A DNA stretch of 41,519 nt from Sandaracinobacteroides sp041909755 (GTDB lineage: Bacteria > Pseudomonadota > Alphaproteobacteria > Sphingomonadales > Sphingomonadaceae). Position 1 is the stretch's first letter. Each line of letters starts with the position of its first letter. A program made the translations under genes and the position numbers. The DNA lies in NCBI RefSeq assembly GCF_041909755.1, contig NZ_JAYRCW010000010.1:1-41519 (forward strand), read 5' to 3'. A model generated the notes under the pieces. The model worked only from the letters and a program-made list of their open reading frames with translations, was not told where the DNA came from and did not search any database. Shown here piece by piece: positions 15,500 through 25,762 of this stretch.

Positions 15500-16768
15500 A
15501 TGAAGGCCATTGTCCTGGTGGCGGCCGCCGCGCTGATCGCGGCGCCGGCTGCGGCGGAAACCGTGCTGATCACCGCCGAGCGCATGGTGGATGTACTGAC
15601 GGGCCGCACCGTCGAGAAGCCGGCCATCCTGGTGGAGGACGGCCGCATCCGGCAGATCGGCACCCAGGGCACGCTCACCATCACCGACGGCAAGCGGATC
15701 GACCTTCCCGGCCTCACGCTGGTGCCCGGCTTCATCGACATGCACGTCCACCTCACGGGCGATCCCCGCATCAGCCCGATGGACAGCCTCCTGAAGTCCG
15801 ACAGCTACTGGCCGGTGCTGGGTGCGGTGCAGGCGCGCAAGATGCTGGACACCGGCTTCACTACGGTCCGCAACGTCGGCTCGGGCAATTTCGACGACAT
15901 CGCCATCAAGCAGGCCATCGACGACGGCTGGGTGACGGGCCCGCGAATCGTGCCGGCGGGCTATGCGCTGGGCGCCACCGGCGGCCATTGCGACGAAACC
16001 TTCTTCCCCCCCAGCTTCGAACGCACCAGCCGGGGCGTGGCCGACGGCGTCGATGCCCTGCGCGCCAAGGTGCGCGAGATCCGCAAATATGGGGCAGAGG
16101 TGATCAAGGTCTGTGCGACCGGCGGCGTGTTCAGCCGCAACACCGAACCGGGCCAGCAGCAGCTTCGCGAAGAGGAGCTGAAGGCGATTGCGGATGAAGC
16201 CCATATGTGGGGCGTGAAGGTGGCGGCGCACGCCCATGGCACTTCGGGCATCAAGGCCGCCATCCGCGCCGGGATCGACACCATCGAACATGCCAGCCTG
16301 ATCGACGACGAGGGCATCAAGCTGGCGAAGGAACGCGGCGCCTTCCTTTCGATGGACATCTACAACACCGATTACACCCAGTCCGAAGGCAAGAAGAATG
16401 GCGTGCTGGAGGACAATCTGCGCAAGGACCGCGAAGTCGCCGACGTGCAGCGCGAAGGCTTCCGCAGGGCGAACGCCGCCGGGGTCCGGATGGTGTTCGG
16501 CTCCGATGCCGGCGTGATGCCGCACGACATGGCGGTGAACCAGTTCGCAGTGATGACCCGCTTCGGGATGACGCCGCTGCAGGCGCTTCGCGCCGCCACC
16601 AGCACGGCCGCCGAAGCGCTGGGCCGCGAAAAGGATGTGGGCGCGATCGCCGTCGGCCGCTTTGCAGACATGGTCGCCGTGTCGGGCGACCCGCTCGCCA
16701 GCGTCGACCCGCTGCTGGGCGCAAAGGCGGTCGTGAAGGGCGGCGTGCTGGTGACGGACCGCCGCTAG
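15500..16768 (+). CDS. Secreted amidohydrolase / Xaa-Pro dipeptidase-like metalloenzyme
   Basis: A 422-residue amidohydrolase-superfamily enzyme with an N-terminal signal peptide (residues 1-19, ending APAAA), so probably periplasmic. The binuclear metal site is visible: HVH at 82-84, the likely carboxylated Lys203 in EVIKVCATGG, His244 and His246 in AHAHG, His264 in IEHAS and Asp336 in FGSDAG. The arrangement resembles imidazolonepropionase-like proteins and secreted prolidases characterised from Caulobacter. The exact substrate cannot be read. The start is the ATG at 15500, which begins the signal peptide. Its stop overlaps the stop of the convergent DUF1003 gene. Confidence 0.88.
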   Translation: MKAIVLVAAAALIAAPAAAETVLITAERMVDVLTGRTVEKPAILVEDGRIRQIGTQGTLTITDGKRIDLPGLTLVPGFIDMHVHLTGDPRISPMDSLLKSDSYWPVLGAVQARKMLDTGFTTVRNVGSGNFDDIAIKQAIDDGWVTGPRIVPAGYALGATGGHCDETFFPPSFERTSRGVADGVDALRAKVREIRKYGAEVIKVCATGGVFSRNTEPGQQQLREEELKAIADEAHMWGVKVAAHAHGTSGIKAAIRAGIDTIEHASLIDDEGIKLAKERGAFLSMDIYNTDYTQSEGKKNGVLEDNLRKDREVADVQREGFRRANAAGVRMVFGSDAGVMPHDMAVNQFAVMTRFGMTPLQALRAATSTAAEALGREKDVGAIAVGRFADMVAVSGDPLASVDPLLGAKAVVKGGVLVTDRR

Positions 16769-17478
16769 TCCTTGGGCTGCCGGCTGGCGGTATCGAACAG
16801 CTCCTGCTCGATGGCGTGCGTCTCCTCCAGACGGCGCCATTCCCGCTGGATCAGATGGTCGATCTTTTCGTGCAGAAGGCGGATTTCCAGTTCGGCCTTC
16901 AGGTTCACCTGATAATCCGATCTGGCCCGCGCCCGGTCACGATCTTCCTGCCGCTTCTGGCTCATCATGATGATCGGCGCCTGCACCGCCGCCAGCGTGG
17001 ACAGCATCAGGTTCAGCAGGATGAAGGGAAAGGGATCGAAGGCCGCCGATCCCCGGATCGCGTTCCACAGCATCCAGAGGCCGAGGAAGACGGAGAAGGA
17101 CATAATGAAGGTCCAGCTCCCCCCGAACGACGCCAGCCCGTCCGACGCCCGCTCGGCAATGGTGCGGGTCGCCTGGTCGTCGGCGTCGGGGTTATCGGTG
17201 ATGATGTCCTGCGAGGCGATCGATTTCACGATCTCCTCGTCCAGCTTTGACAGGGCGCCGCGTTCCCGCCGCAGCATCTGCGCCACATAGCGGCTGCGAT
17301 AAACGTTTGCCGTCGCCTGGCTGATCAGCGCGTCGTCGGGCAGGCCCGGATGATCGCTGCGGATCAGATGGACGAGCGATGGCCGAAGCGCGCACAGCGC
17401 CACCATTTCGTGCTGCGGATGCTCGGTGCCCGCGATTGCGTCGCGGCCGGTCGCGGGGGGCTTGTCTTGCCGTTTCAT
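16765..17478 (-). CDS. DUF1003 membrane protein
   Basis: A 237-residue protein with the DUF1003 core: GSWTFIMSFSVFLGLWMLWN (about 120-139), then FDPFPFILLNLMLSTLAAVQ and a cytoplasmic helix rich in charged residues (QKRQEDRDRARARSDYQVN, then KAELEIRLLHEKIDHL). Two transmembrane segments are evident, with a long soluble N-terminus and a coiled-coil-like C-terminus. The function of DUF1003 is not known. The stop codon (complement of 16765-16767) interlocks with the amidohydrolase stop, so the two transcripts converge with no spacer. Confidence 0.9.
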   Translation of the reverse strand: MKRQDKPPATGRDAIAGTEHPQHEMVALCALRPSLVHLIRSDHPGLPDDALISQATANVYRSRYVAQMLRRERGALSKLDEEIVKSIASQDIITDNPDADDQATRTIAERASDGLASFGGSWTFIMSFSVFLGLWMLWNAIRGSAAFDPFPFILLNLMLSTLAAVQAPIIMMSQKRQEDRDRARARSDYQVNLKAELEIRLLHEKIDHLIQREWRRLEETHAIEQELFDTASRQPKD

Positions 17479-17538
17479 GCCGCCGATATTGCCCCAGCCC
17501 GGCCCATGCTGCCAAGCAAGCAGCCGATGACCCCGCTG

Positions 17539-17567
17539 TTGACCTTTTCGGGAAGCGGGGATAAGGG
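17539..17567 (+). promoter_or_regulatory. Candidate promoter of the str operon
   Basis: TTGACC at 17539-17544 is followed after 17 bases by TAAGGG (or after 15 by GATAAG). The -35 is good and the -10 is weak. It lies about 235 bases before rpsL, which would give a long structured leader. Nothing else in this 299-base spacer looks more promoter-like. Confidence 0.35.
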
Positions 17568-17648
17568 CGGCGCTCGCTTCCGGGGGGGCTGCGGTTCAGC
17601 CGCTGCCCTTGAGGACGCGAGACATGATACGACAGGCCGAGCCGCGCG

Positions 17649-17674
17649 GCGAGCAGCCCCATGGGGTTGCTCGC
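17649..17674 (+). promoter_or_regulatory. Strong stem-loop in the rpsL leader
   Basis: GCGAGCAGCCC at 17649-17659 pairs with GGGTTGCTCGC at 17664-17674 over 11 bases (one G-U) around CATG. There is no T-run after it, so it is not a simple terminator. A ribosomal-protein binding site, a processing site or a stability element are all possible. Confidence 0.6.
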
Positions 17675-17733
17675 GCTTATGCCGTGGATTTCCGTTTGGA
17701 AGACATGGGCGGGTCTGGGCTGGAGTAGGCCAT

Positions 17734-17748
17734 GTTCCATGGTGGAAC
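17734..17748 (+). promoter_or_regulatory. Second stem-loop close to the rpsL start
   Basis: GTTCCA at 17734-17739 pairs perfectly with TGGAAC at 17743-17748 around a TGG loop. GGCC at 17728-17731 and 17751-17754 can extend the stem with an internal loop. It ends about 24 bases before the rpsL ATG, near enough to influence ribosome loading. Confidence 0.5.
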
Positions 17749-17777
17749 CGGGCCGAACAGAGAAAGACGTTCTGCGA

Positions 17778-18149
17778 ATGCCCACGATTAACCAGTTGAT
17801 TCGCAAGGGCCGCGAGCCGCAGAAGGCGCGCAACAAGGTCCCCGCGATGGAAGCCTGCCCGCAAAAGCGCGGCGTGTGCACCCGGGTCTACACGACGACC
17901 CCGAAGAAGCCGAACTCGGCTCTGCGGAAGGTCGCTAAGATCCGTCTCACCAACGGCTTCGAAGTCATCGGCTACATCCCCGGTGAAGGCCACAACCTTC
18001 AGGAACACTCGGTGGTTCTGATTCGCGGCGGCCGCGTGAAGGATTTGCCCGGCGTGCGCTACCACGTGCTCCGCGGCGTCCTCGATACGCAGGGCGTCAA
18101 GAACCGCAAGCAATCGCGCTCGAAGTACGGCGCGAAGCGTCCGAAGTAA
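17778..18149 (+). CDS. rpsL: Ribosomal protein S12
   Basis: S12 sits at the decoding centre of the 30S subunit and affects accuracy. The 123-residue protein is conserved end to end. The PKKP loop carries Lys43 and Lys44, and Lys88 precedes Asp89 in GGRVKDLPG. These are the unsubstituted residues at positions where streptomycin-resistance changes arise, so the protein looks streptomycin-sensitive; Asp89 matches the residue methylthiolated by RimO in E. coli. The frame is open upstream to 17661, but the conserved N-terminus begins at the ATG at 17778. The RBS is weak (AGAAAG). It is the first gene of the str operon, 18 bases from rpsG. Confidence 0.98.
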   Translation: MPTINQLIRKGREPQKARNKVPAMEACPQKRGVCTRVYTTTPKKPNSALRKVAKIRLTNGFEVIGYIPGEGHNLQEHSVVLIRGGRVKDLPGVRYHVLRGVLDTQGVKNRKQSRSKYGAKRPK

Positions 18150-18167
18150 GCTGGGGAGACCAGGAAC

Positions 18168-18638
18168 ATGTCACGTCGTCGTCGCCCCGAGAAGCGCGAA
18201 ATCCTGCCCGATCCCCGTTTCGGTGATCAGGTGCTCACCAAATTCATGAACCTCGTGATGTACGAGGGGAAGAAGTCCGTCGCGGAAAACATCGTCTATT
18301 CGGCGCTGGACACCGTGGAACAGCGCGCCAAGCGCGATCCGATCGGCGTCTTCCACGATGCGCTCGCCAATGTGCGTCCGCTCGTCGAAGTGCGGTCCCG
18401 CCGGGTTGGCGGCGCCACCTATCAGGTGCCCGTCGAAGTCCGTGCCGAACGCGCCCAGGCGCTGGCCATCCGCTGGCTGATCGCTTCCGCGCGCAACCGC
18501 CCGGAAAAGACCATGTCGGCCCGCCTGTCGGCTGAACTGATGGAGGCCGCCAACAACCGTGGCGCCGCCGTCAAGAAGCGCGAAGACACGCACAAGATGG
18601 CGGAAGCCAACCGCGCCTTCTCGCACTACCGCTGGTAG
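18168..18638 (+). CDS. rpsG: Ribosomal protein S7
   Basis: S7 binds the 3' major domain of 16S rRNA and starts assembly of the 30S head; in E. coli it also represses the str operon. The 156-residue protein begins MSRRRRPEKREILPDP and keeps the rRNA-binding GGATYQVPVEVR segment (about 83-94) and the C-terminal helix ending SHYRW. Length matches the usual bacterial form. The GGGGAGACC before the ATG at 18168 is a plausible RBS. It lies between rpsL and fusA with 18 and 27 base gaps. Confidence 0.98.
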   Translation: MSRRRRPEKREILPDPRFGDQVLTKFMNLVMYEGKKSVAENIVYSALDTVEQRAKRDPIGVFHDALANVRPLVEVRSRRVGGATYQVPVEVRAERAQALAIRWLIASARNRPEKTMSARLSAELMEAANNRGAAVKKREDTHKMAEANRAFSHYRW

Positions 18639-18665
18639 TTCAAAACCTAGTTACCGGAGCACACC

Positions 18666-20741
<2,076 letters not shown>

Positions 20742-20789
20742 GCCCGGATTCATCAACAGACAAACGATTGAGGAAAAGAGGAAACCCAA

Positions 20790-21980
20790 ATGGCGAAGGC
20801 GAAGTTTGAGCGGAACAAGCCGCACTGCAACATCGGCACCATCGGTCACGTCGACCATGGCAAGACCTCGCTGACGGCTGCCATCACCAAGGTGCTGGCG
20901 GAAACCGGCGGCGCCACCTTCACGGCCTATGATCAGATCGACAAGGCCCCGGAAGAGCGCGAGCGCGGCATCACCATCTCGACGGCGCACGTCGAGTATG
21001 AAACCGCCGACCGGCACTATGCCCACGTCGACTGCCCCGGCCACGCCGACTATGTGAAGAACATGATCACCGGCGCCGCGCAGATGGACGGCGCGATCCT
21101 CGTCGTCTCCGCGACGGACGGCCCGATGCCGCAGACCCGCGAGCACATCCTGCTGGCGAAGCAGGTCGGCGTGCCGGCGCTCGTGGTGTTCATGAACAAG
21201 GTCGACCAGGTGGACGACGAGGAAATCCTCGAGCTCGTCGAACTGGAAATCCGCGAACTGCTCTCGAAGTACGACTTCCCGGGCGACGACATTCCGATCA
21301 TCAAGGGTTCGGCCCTGATGGCGCTGGAAGACAAGAAGCCGGAAATCGGCCGCGATGCCGTGCTGAAGCTGATGGCGGCTGTCGACAGCTACATCCCGCA
21401 GCCGGAGCGTCCGCTGGACAAGCCGTTCCTGATGCCGATCGAAGACGTGTTCTCGATCTCGGGCCGCGGCACCGTGGTGACCGGCCGTGTCGAAACCGGC
21501 ATCGTGAAGGTTGGCGAAGAAGTCGAGATCGTCGGCATCAAGGACACCGTGAAGACGGTCGTCACCGGCGTCGAAATGTTCCGCAAGCTGCTCGATCAGG
21601 GCCAGGCCGGCGACAACATCGGCGCCCTGCTGCGCGGCACGAAGCGTGAAGACGTCGAGCGCGGCCAGGTGCTGTGCAAGCCCGGCTCCATCACGCCGCA
21701 CACGGAGTTCAAGGCCGAAGTCTACGTCCTGTCGAAGGACGAAGGCGGCCGTCACACCCCGTTCTTCGCGAACTACCGTCCGCAGTTCTACTTCCGCACG
21801 ACCGACGTCACCGGAACCGTGGAACTGCCGGAAGGCACCGAGATGGTCATGCCGGGCGACAACGTCACCCTCGGCGTGAAGCTGATCGCTCCGATCGCCA
21901 TGGACCAGGGCCTGCGTTTCGCCATCCGCGAAGGTGGCCGGACCGTCGGCGCAGGGGTTGTCGCGTCGATCATTAAGTAA
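20790..21980 (+). CDS. tuf: Elongation factor Tu
   Basis: EF-Tu delivers aminoacyl-tRNA to the ribosome as a GTP complex. The 396-residue protein has G1 GHVDHGKT at 19-26, the effector loop ERERGITI, DCPGHADY for G3 and NKVDQVD for G4, followed by the two beta-barrel domains ending in GVVASIIK. AGGAAA precedes the ATG. It is the last gene of the str group; a strong hairpin follows. Many proteobacteria have a second tuf copy, and none is seen in this window. Confidence 0.98.
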   Translation: MAKAKFERNKPHCNIGTIGHVDHGKTSLTAAITKVLAETGGATFTAYDQIDKAPEERERGITISTAHVEYETADRHYAHVDCPGHADYVKNMITGAAQMDGAILVVSATDGPMPQTREHILLAKQVGVPALVVFMNKVDQVDDEEILELVELEIRELLSKYDFPGDDIPIIKGSALMALEDKKPEIGRDAVLKLMAAVDSYIPQPERPLDKPFLMPIEDVFSISGRGTVVTGRVETGIVKVGEEVEIVGIKDTVKTVVTGVEMFRKLLDQGQAGDNIGALLRGTKREDVERGQVLCKPGSITPHTEFKAEVYVLSKDEGGRHTPFFANYRPQFYFRTTDVTGTVELPEGTEMVMPGDNVTLGVKLIAPIAMDQGLRFAIREGGRTVGAGVVASIIK

Positions 21981-21993
21981 TATAGGGCTGCCT

Positions 21994-22038
21994 CCCGCCC
22001 GGCCGGTGATTCGTCGCTGGCTGGGCGGGATTGCTTTT
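21994..22038 (+). terminator. Terminator-like hairpin after tuf
   Basis: Arms 21994-22006 and 22017-22029 pair over 13 bases with two G-U pairs around a ten-base loop, followed by ATTGCTTTT. It could end most str transcripts and let the S10 group be set separately, with read-through in part. Confidence 0.7.
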
Positions 22039-22118
22039 GGCGGGATGCCGGGTTCCGGTTGAACGCCGCGAAGCAGAGCTGTTTGGACTGTCGATCCTGG
22101 TTTGAAACGGTGGAGTTG

Positions 22119-22135
22119 ATCCCTCGCTGAGGGAT
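22119..22135 (+). promoter_or_regulatory. Stem-loop in the rpsJ leader
   Basis: ATCCCTC at 22119-22125 pairs perfectly with GAGGGAT at 22129-22135 around a GCT loop. It ends 29 bases before the rpsJ ATG. The 184-base tuf-rpsJ spacer holds this, the tuf hairpin and probably the S10 promoter, although no convincing -35/-10 pair stands out. Confidence 0.5.
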
Positions 22136-22164
22136 GCGCCGCCGGAACGAGAAGAGTTGGGAAT

Positions 22165-22479
<315 letters not shown>

Positions 22480-22497
22480 TGTCTGCATTGTAGCCAA

Positions 22498-22521
22498 GCC
22501 CACCGGCGTTTTTCGGCGGGC
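22498..22521 (+). promoter_or_regulatory. Stem-loop between rpsJ and rplC
   Basis: GCCCACCG at 22498-22505 pairs with CGGCGGGC at 22514-22521 with one A-C mismatch, around a loop of GCGTTTTT. No T-run follows. It is one of several structured spacers in this ribosomal cluster. Confidence 0.45.
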
Positions 22522-22584
22522 CTCTGAGTGGTCAAGCCCCGATGGCGGTCATCGCCGGACAGGGCCTCTGATGAAGGAATTGAA

Positions 22585-23328
22585 ATGCGAACCGGCGTGA
22601 TCGCCAGGAAGGTGGGGATGACCCGCCTGTTCCGTGAAGACGGGGTCCATGTGCCCGTCACGGTCCTGGCCCTCGAAACGAACCAGGTCGTCGCCCAGAA
22701 GACGGCGGAGCGCGACGGCTATGTCGCGGTCCAGCTCGGCGCGGGCTCGGCCAAGGCCAAGAACCTCAGCAAGCCCGAACGCGGCCACTTCGCCAAGGCG
22801 GAAGTGGAGCCGAAGGCGATGCTCGCCGAATTCCCGGTGGCGGAAGACGCCCTGGTCGAAGTCGGCGCCACGATTTCCGCAGACCATTTCCTCGTCGGCC
22901 AGATGGTCGACGTGACGGGCGCGACGCAGGGCAAGGGCTTTGCGGGCGCCATGAAGCGCTGGGGCTTCGGCGGTCTGCGCGCGACCCACGGCGTTTCGGT
23001 CTCGCACCGTTCGCACGGCTCGACCGGCAACCGCCAGGATCCGGGCAAGGTGTTCAAGAACAAGAAGATGGCCGGCCACATGGGTGACCGGAACCGCACG
23101 CAGCAGAACCTCGAGATCGTCCTGACGGACGTCGAGCGCGACCTGCTGTTCGTGCGCGGCTCGGTGCCGGGCTCCAAGGGCGGCTGGCTGCTGGTCCGCG
23201 ATTCCGTGAAGGTTTCGCGCCCCGCCGACGCGCCTTACCCGGCTGCCGTGAAGAGCGCGAACGCGCCTGTGGAAGCCCCCGTCGAGGAAGCTCCGGCCGT
23301 CGAAACGACTGGTGAGGAGCAAGCGTGA
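22585..23328 (+). CDS. rplC: Ribosomal protein L3
   Basis: L3 is an early-assembling 50S protein whose long loop approaches the peptidyl transferase centre. The 247-residue protein starts MRTGVIARKVGMTRLF and has the loop region GATQGKGFAGAMKRWGF (about 112-128). The last 25 or so residues are an added Ala/Glu/Pro/Val tail (EAPVEEAPAVETTGEEQA), longer than the E. coli protein. An ATG at 22571 is out of frame; AAGGA at 22574-22578 supports the ATG at 22585. Its stop overlaps the rplD start. Confidence 0.97.
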   Translation: MRTGVIARKVGMTRLFREDGVHVPVTVLALETNQVVAQKTAERDGYVAVQLGAGSAKAKNLSKPERGHFAKAEVEPKAMLAEFPVAEDALVEVGATISADHFLVGQMVDVTGATQGKGFAGAMKRWGFGGLRATHGVSVSHRSHGSTGNRQDPGKVFKNKKMAGHMGDRNRTQQNLEIVLTDVERDLLFVRGSVPGSKGGWLLVRDSVKVSRPADAPYPAAVKSANAPVEAPVEEAPAVETTGEEQA

Positions 23329-23951
23329 TGAAGGTTCAGGTTCAAACGCTTGACGGCGGCAAGGCCGGCGAGCTCGAGCTCAACCCCGAGATCTTCGGGC
23401 TGGAGCCGCGCACCGATATCCTGCACCGCGTTGTCACCTGGCAGCTGGAAAAGCGCCGCGGCACGGCGCGTGGCGCCAAGGGCCGCTCCGAGGTCTCGCG
23501 CACGGGCAAGAAGTTCGGTCGCCAGAAGGGCGGCGGCACGGCCCGTCACGGCAACCGCGCTGCTCCGCAGTTCATCGGTGGTGGCAAGGCGCACGGTCCC
23601 GTGGTCCGCGACTTCAACCCCGGCCTGAACAAGAAGGTTCGGGCGCTGGGCCTGAAGGTTGCGCTGTCGGCCAAGGTGCGTGAAGGCAAGCTGGTTGTCG
23701 TCGACAACCTGGTGCTGGATGCTGCCAAGACGAAGGGCCTGAAGGCGAACCTCGAGAAGCTCGGCGTTGCCAACGGCCTGTTCATCGACGGAACCGCAGT
23801 CGACGTGAACTTCGCGCTGGCCAGCCGCAACCTCTACAAGGTTGATGTGCTCCCTGCGATCGGTGCCAATGTCTACGACATCCTGAACCACGATCACCTG
23901 GTGCTGACGCGCGCCGCGGTCGAGAGCCTGGAGGCGCGTTTCAATGGCTAA
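23328..23951 (+). CDS. rplD: Ribosomal protein L4
   Basis: L4 binds 23S rRNA and lines the exit tunnel with an extended loop; in E. coli it represses the S10 operon. The 207-residue protein starts MKVQVQTLDGGKAGE, and the loop KFGRQKGGGTARHGNRAAPQ (about 63-82) is the tunnel segment. A GTG at 23325 is in frame, but the ATG at 23328 shares its A with the rplC TGA stop and is spaced well from GAGGAG, so it is chosen. The end overlaps rplW by eight bases. Confidence 0.97.
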   Translation: MKVQVQTLDGGKAGELELNPEIFGLEPRTDILHRVVTWQLEKRRGTARGAKGRSEVSRTGKKFGRQKGGGTARHGNRAAPQFIGGGKAHGPVVRDFNPGLNKKVRALGLKVALSAKVREGKLVVVDNLVLDAAKTKGLKANLEKLGVANGLFIDGTAVDVNFALASRNLYKVDVLPAIGANVYDILNHDHLVLTRAAVESLEARFNG

Positions 23952-24255
23952 GCAATCCGAAACCATCGACCTGAAGCACTATGACGTGGTGGTGAAGCCC
24001 ATCATCACGGAAAAGTCGACGCTGGTCGGAGAGCATAACCAACTGGTGTTCGAAGTCGCCCGCACGGCCTCCAAGCCGGAGATCAAGGCGGCGATCGAAG
24101 CGCTGTTCAACGTGAAGGTCACGGCTGTGAACACGCTGATCCAGAAGGGCAAGACGAAGCGCTGGCGGGGTAGCCCCTACCGGCGGTCCGATCTCAAGAA
24201 GGCAATCGTGACGCTGGCCGAGGGCCAGTCGATCGACGTGACGACGGGTATCTGA
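23944..24255 (+). CDS. rplW: Ribosomal protein L23
   Basis: L23 lies at the tunnel exit, where trigger factor and SRP dock. The 103-residue protein has YDVVVKPIITEKSTLVGE (13-30), the family signature, and the loop GKTKRWRG typical of the bacterial type. The ATG at 23944 lies inside the end of rplD, an eight-base overlap that suggests translational coupling. rplB starts four bases after its stop. Confidence 0.97.
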   Translation: MAKQSETIDLKHYDVVVKPIITEKSTLVGEHNQLVFEVARTASKPEIKAAIEALFNVKVTAVNTLIQKGKTKRWRGSPYRRSDLKKAIVTLAEGQSIDVTTGI

Positions 24256-24259
24256 CGCC

Positions 24260-25096
24260 ATGGCACTGAAGCAATACAACCCGACGAGCCCGGCCCGCCG
24301 CGGCCTCGTGCTCGTCGATCGCTCGGCGCTCCACAAGGGCAAGCCCGTCAAGGCGCTGACCGAAGGCAAGACCAAGACCGGCGGCCGCAACAACATGGGC
24401 CATGCAACGGCCCGCGGCATCGGCGGCGGTCACAAGCAGCGTTACCGGATCATCGATTTCAAGCGCCGCACGTGGGATGCCCCCGCGACGGTCGAGCGCC
24501 TGGAATATGACCCGAACCGCTCGGCCTTCATCGCGCTGATCACCTATGCCGATGGCAAGCAGGCCTATATCCTGGCGCCGCAACGCCTCGCCCCCGGCGA
24601 CAGCGTGGTGGCCGGCAAGAAGGTCGATGTGAAGCCTGGCAACGCGATGGAAATCGGCCAGATTCCGGTCGGCACCATCGTGCACAACGTGGAACTGAAG
24701 CCCGGCAAGGGCGGCCAGCTGGCCCGCGCCGCCGGCACCTTCATCCAGGTTGTCGGCCGCGATCGCGGCATGGTGATCATCCGCCTGAACTCGGGTGAGC
24801 AGCGCTATGTCCGTTCGGACTGCATGGCGACCGTTGGTGCGGTGTCCAACCCGGACAATTCGAACCAGTATCTTGCGAAGGCCGGTCGGGCCCGCTGGCT
24901 GGGCGTTCGCCCGCTGACCCGCGGTGTCGCCAAGAACCCGGTCGACCACCCGCATGGCGGTGGTGAAGGCCGCACGTCGGGCGGCCGCCATCCGGTCACC
25001 CCGTGGGGCAAGCCGACCAAGGGCGCCAAGACGCGTTCGAACAAGGCGACGGACAAGATGATCATCCGGTCCCGCCACGCGAAGAAGAAGAGGTAA
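24260..25096 (+). CDS. rplB: Ribosomal protein L2
   Basis: L2 is needed for subunit association and peptidyl transfer, and is among the most conserved ribosomal proteins. The 278-residue protein has NPVDHPHGGGEGRTSGG near 229-245, which includes the histidine implicated in peptidyl transfer, and ends RSRHAKKKR. Length is typical. The gaps to rplW (four bases) and rpsS (three) are minimal. Confidence 0.98.
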   Translation: MALKQYNPTSPARRGLVLVDRSALHKGKPVKALTEGKTKTGGRNNMGHATARGIGGGHKQRYRIIDFKRRTWDAPATVERLEYDPNRSAFIALITYADGKQAYILAPQRLAPGDSVVAGKKVDVKPGNAMEIGQIPVGTIVHNVELKPGKGGQLARAAGTFIQVVGRDRGMVIIRLNSGEQRYVRSDCMATVGAVSNPDNSNQYLAKAGRARWLGVRPLTRGVAKNPVDHPHGGGEGRTSGGRHPVTPWGKPTKGAKTRSNKATDKMIIRSRHAKKKR

Positions 25097-25099
25097 GCG

Positions 25100-25363
25100 A
25101 TGGCACGTTCCGTCTGGAAGGGCCCGTTCGTCGAACTGAGCCTGCTGAAGAAGGTGGAATCGGGCAGCAAGGGCCCGATCAAGACCTGGTCGCGGCGCTC
25201 GACGATCCTGCCGCAGTTCGTTGGCCACACGTTCAACGTGTACAACGGCAAGAAGTTCGTGCCGGTGTCGGTGTCGGAAGAAATGGTTGGCATGAAGCTG
25301 GGTGAGTTCGCGCCGACGCGGACCTTCCCGGGCCACGCCGCCGACAAGAAGTCGAAGAGGTAA
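25100..25363 (+). CDS. rpsS: Ribosomal protein S19
   Basis: S19 is a 30S head protein that contacts S13 and the A-site tRNA. The 87-residue protein begins MARSVWKGPFVELSLLKKV, contains the conserved IKTWSRRSTILPQFVGHTF (35-53) and ends with the basic tail FPGHAADKKSKR. The tight gaps of three and five bases to its neighbours fit co-translation within the S10 group. Confidence 0.98.
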   Translation: MARSVWKGPFVELSLLKKVESGSKGPIKTWSRRSTILPQFVGHTFNVYNGKKFVPVSVSEEMVGMKLGEFAPTRTFPGHAADKKSKR

Positions 25364-25368
25364 GCGAG

Positions 25369-25761
25369 ATGTCGAAACCCCAAGCAGGTCGCAAGGTCGG
25401 CGAGCGCGAGGCGCTTGCTGTCGCGACCACCGTGCGTGGTTCGCCCCAGAAGCTGAACCTCGTCGCCGGCCTCATCCGCGGCAAGAAGGCCGAGGAAGCC
25501 GTCGTGGCGCTGAACTTCTCCCGCAAGGCGATGGCCATCGACGTGAAGAAGTGCCTTCAGTCCGCGATCGCCAATGCCGAGAACAACCACAACCTCGACA
25601 TCGACCGTCTGTGGGTGAAGGAAGCTTCGGTCGGCAAGTCGATCACCATGAAGCGCTTCGCCACCCGCGCGCGGGGCCGCTCCACGCGGATCATCAAGCC
25701 GTTCAGCCGGCTGCGGATCGTGGTGCAGGAGCTTGACGTGACGGAAGGGCAGGACGCGTAA
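25369..25761 (+). CDS. rplV: Ribosomal protein L22
   Basis: L22 spans all 23S domains and its beta hairpin lines the exit tunnel at the macrolide-sensitive constriction. The 130-residue protein carries the hairpin as MKRFATRARGRSTRI (about 94-108) and is longer than the 110-residue E. coli form, mainly at both ends. The frame starts MSKPQAGRKVGEREALAVAT. rpsC begins two bases after the stop. Confidence 0.97.
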   Translation: MSKPQAGRKVGEREALAVATTVRGSPQKLNLVAGLIRGKKAEEAVVALNFSRKAMAIDVKKCLQSAIANAENNHNLDIDRLWVKEASVGKSITMKRFATRARGRSTRIIKPFSRLRIVVQELDVTEGQDA

Positions 25762-25762
25762 C

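Noticed and set aside
13852..15771. 639-codon minus-strand frame across the YdjM-like and crotonase genes
   Set aside because: Low-complexity composition and overlap with better supported genes on both strands.
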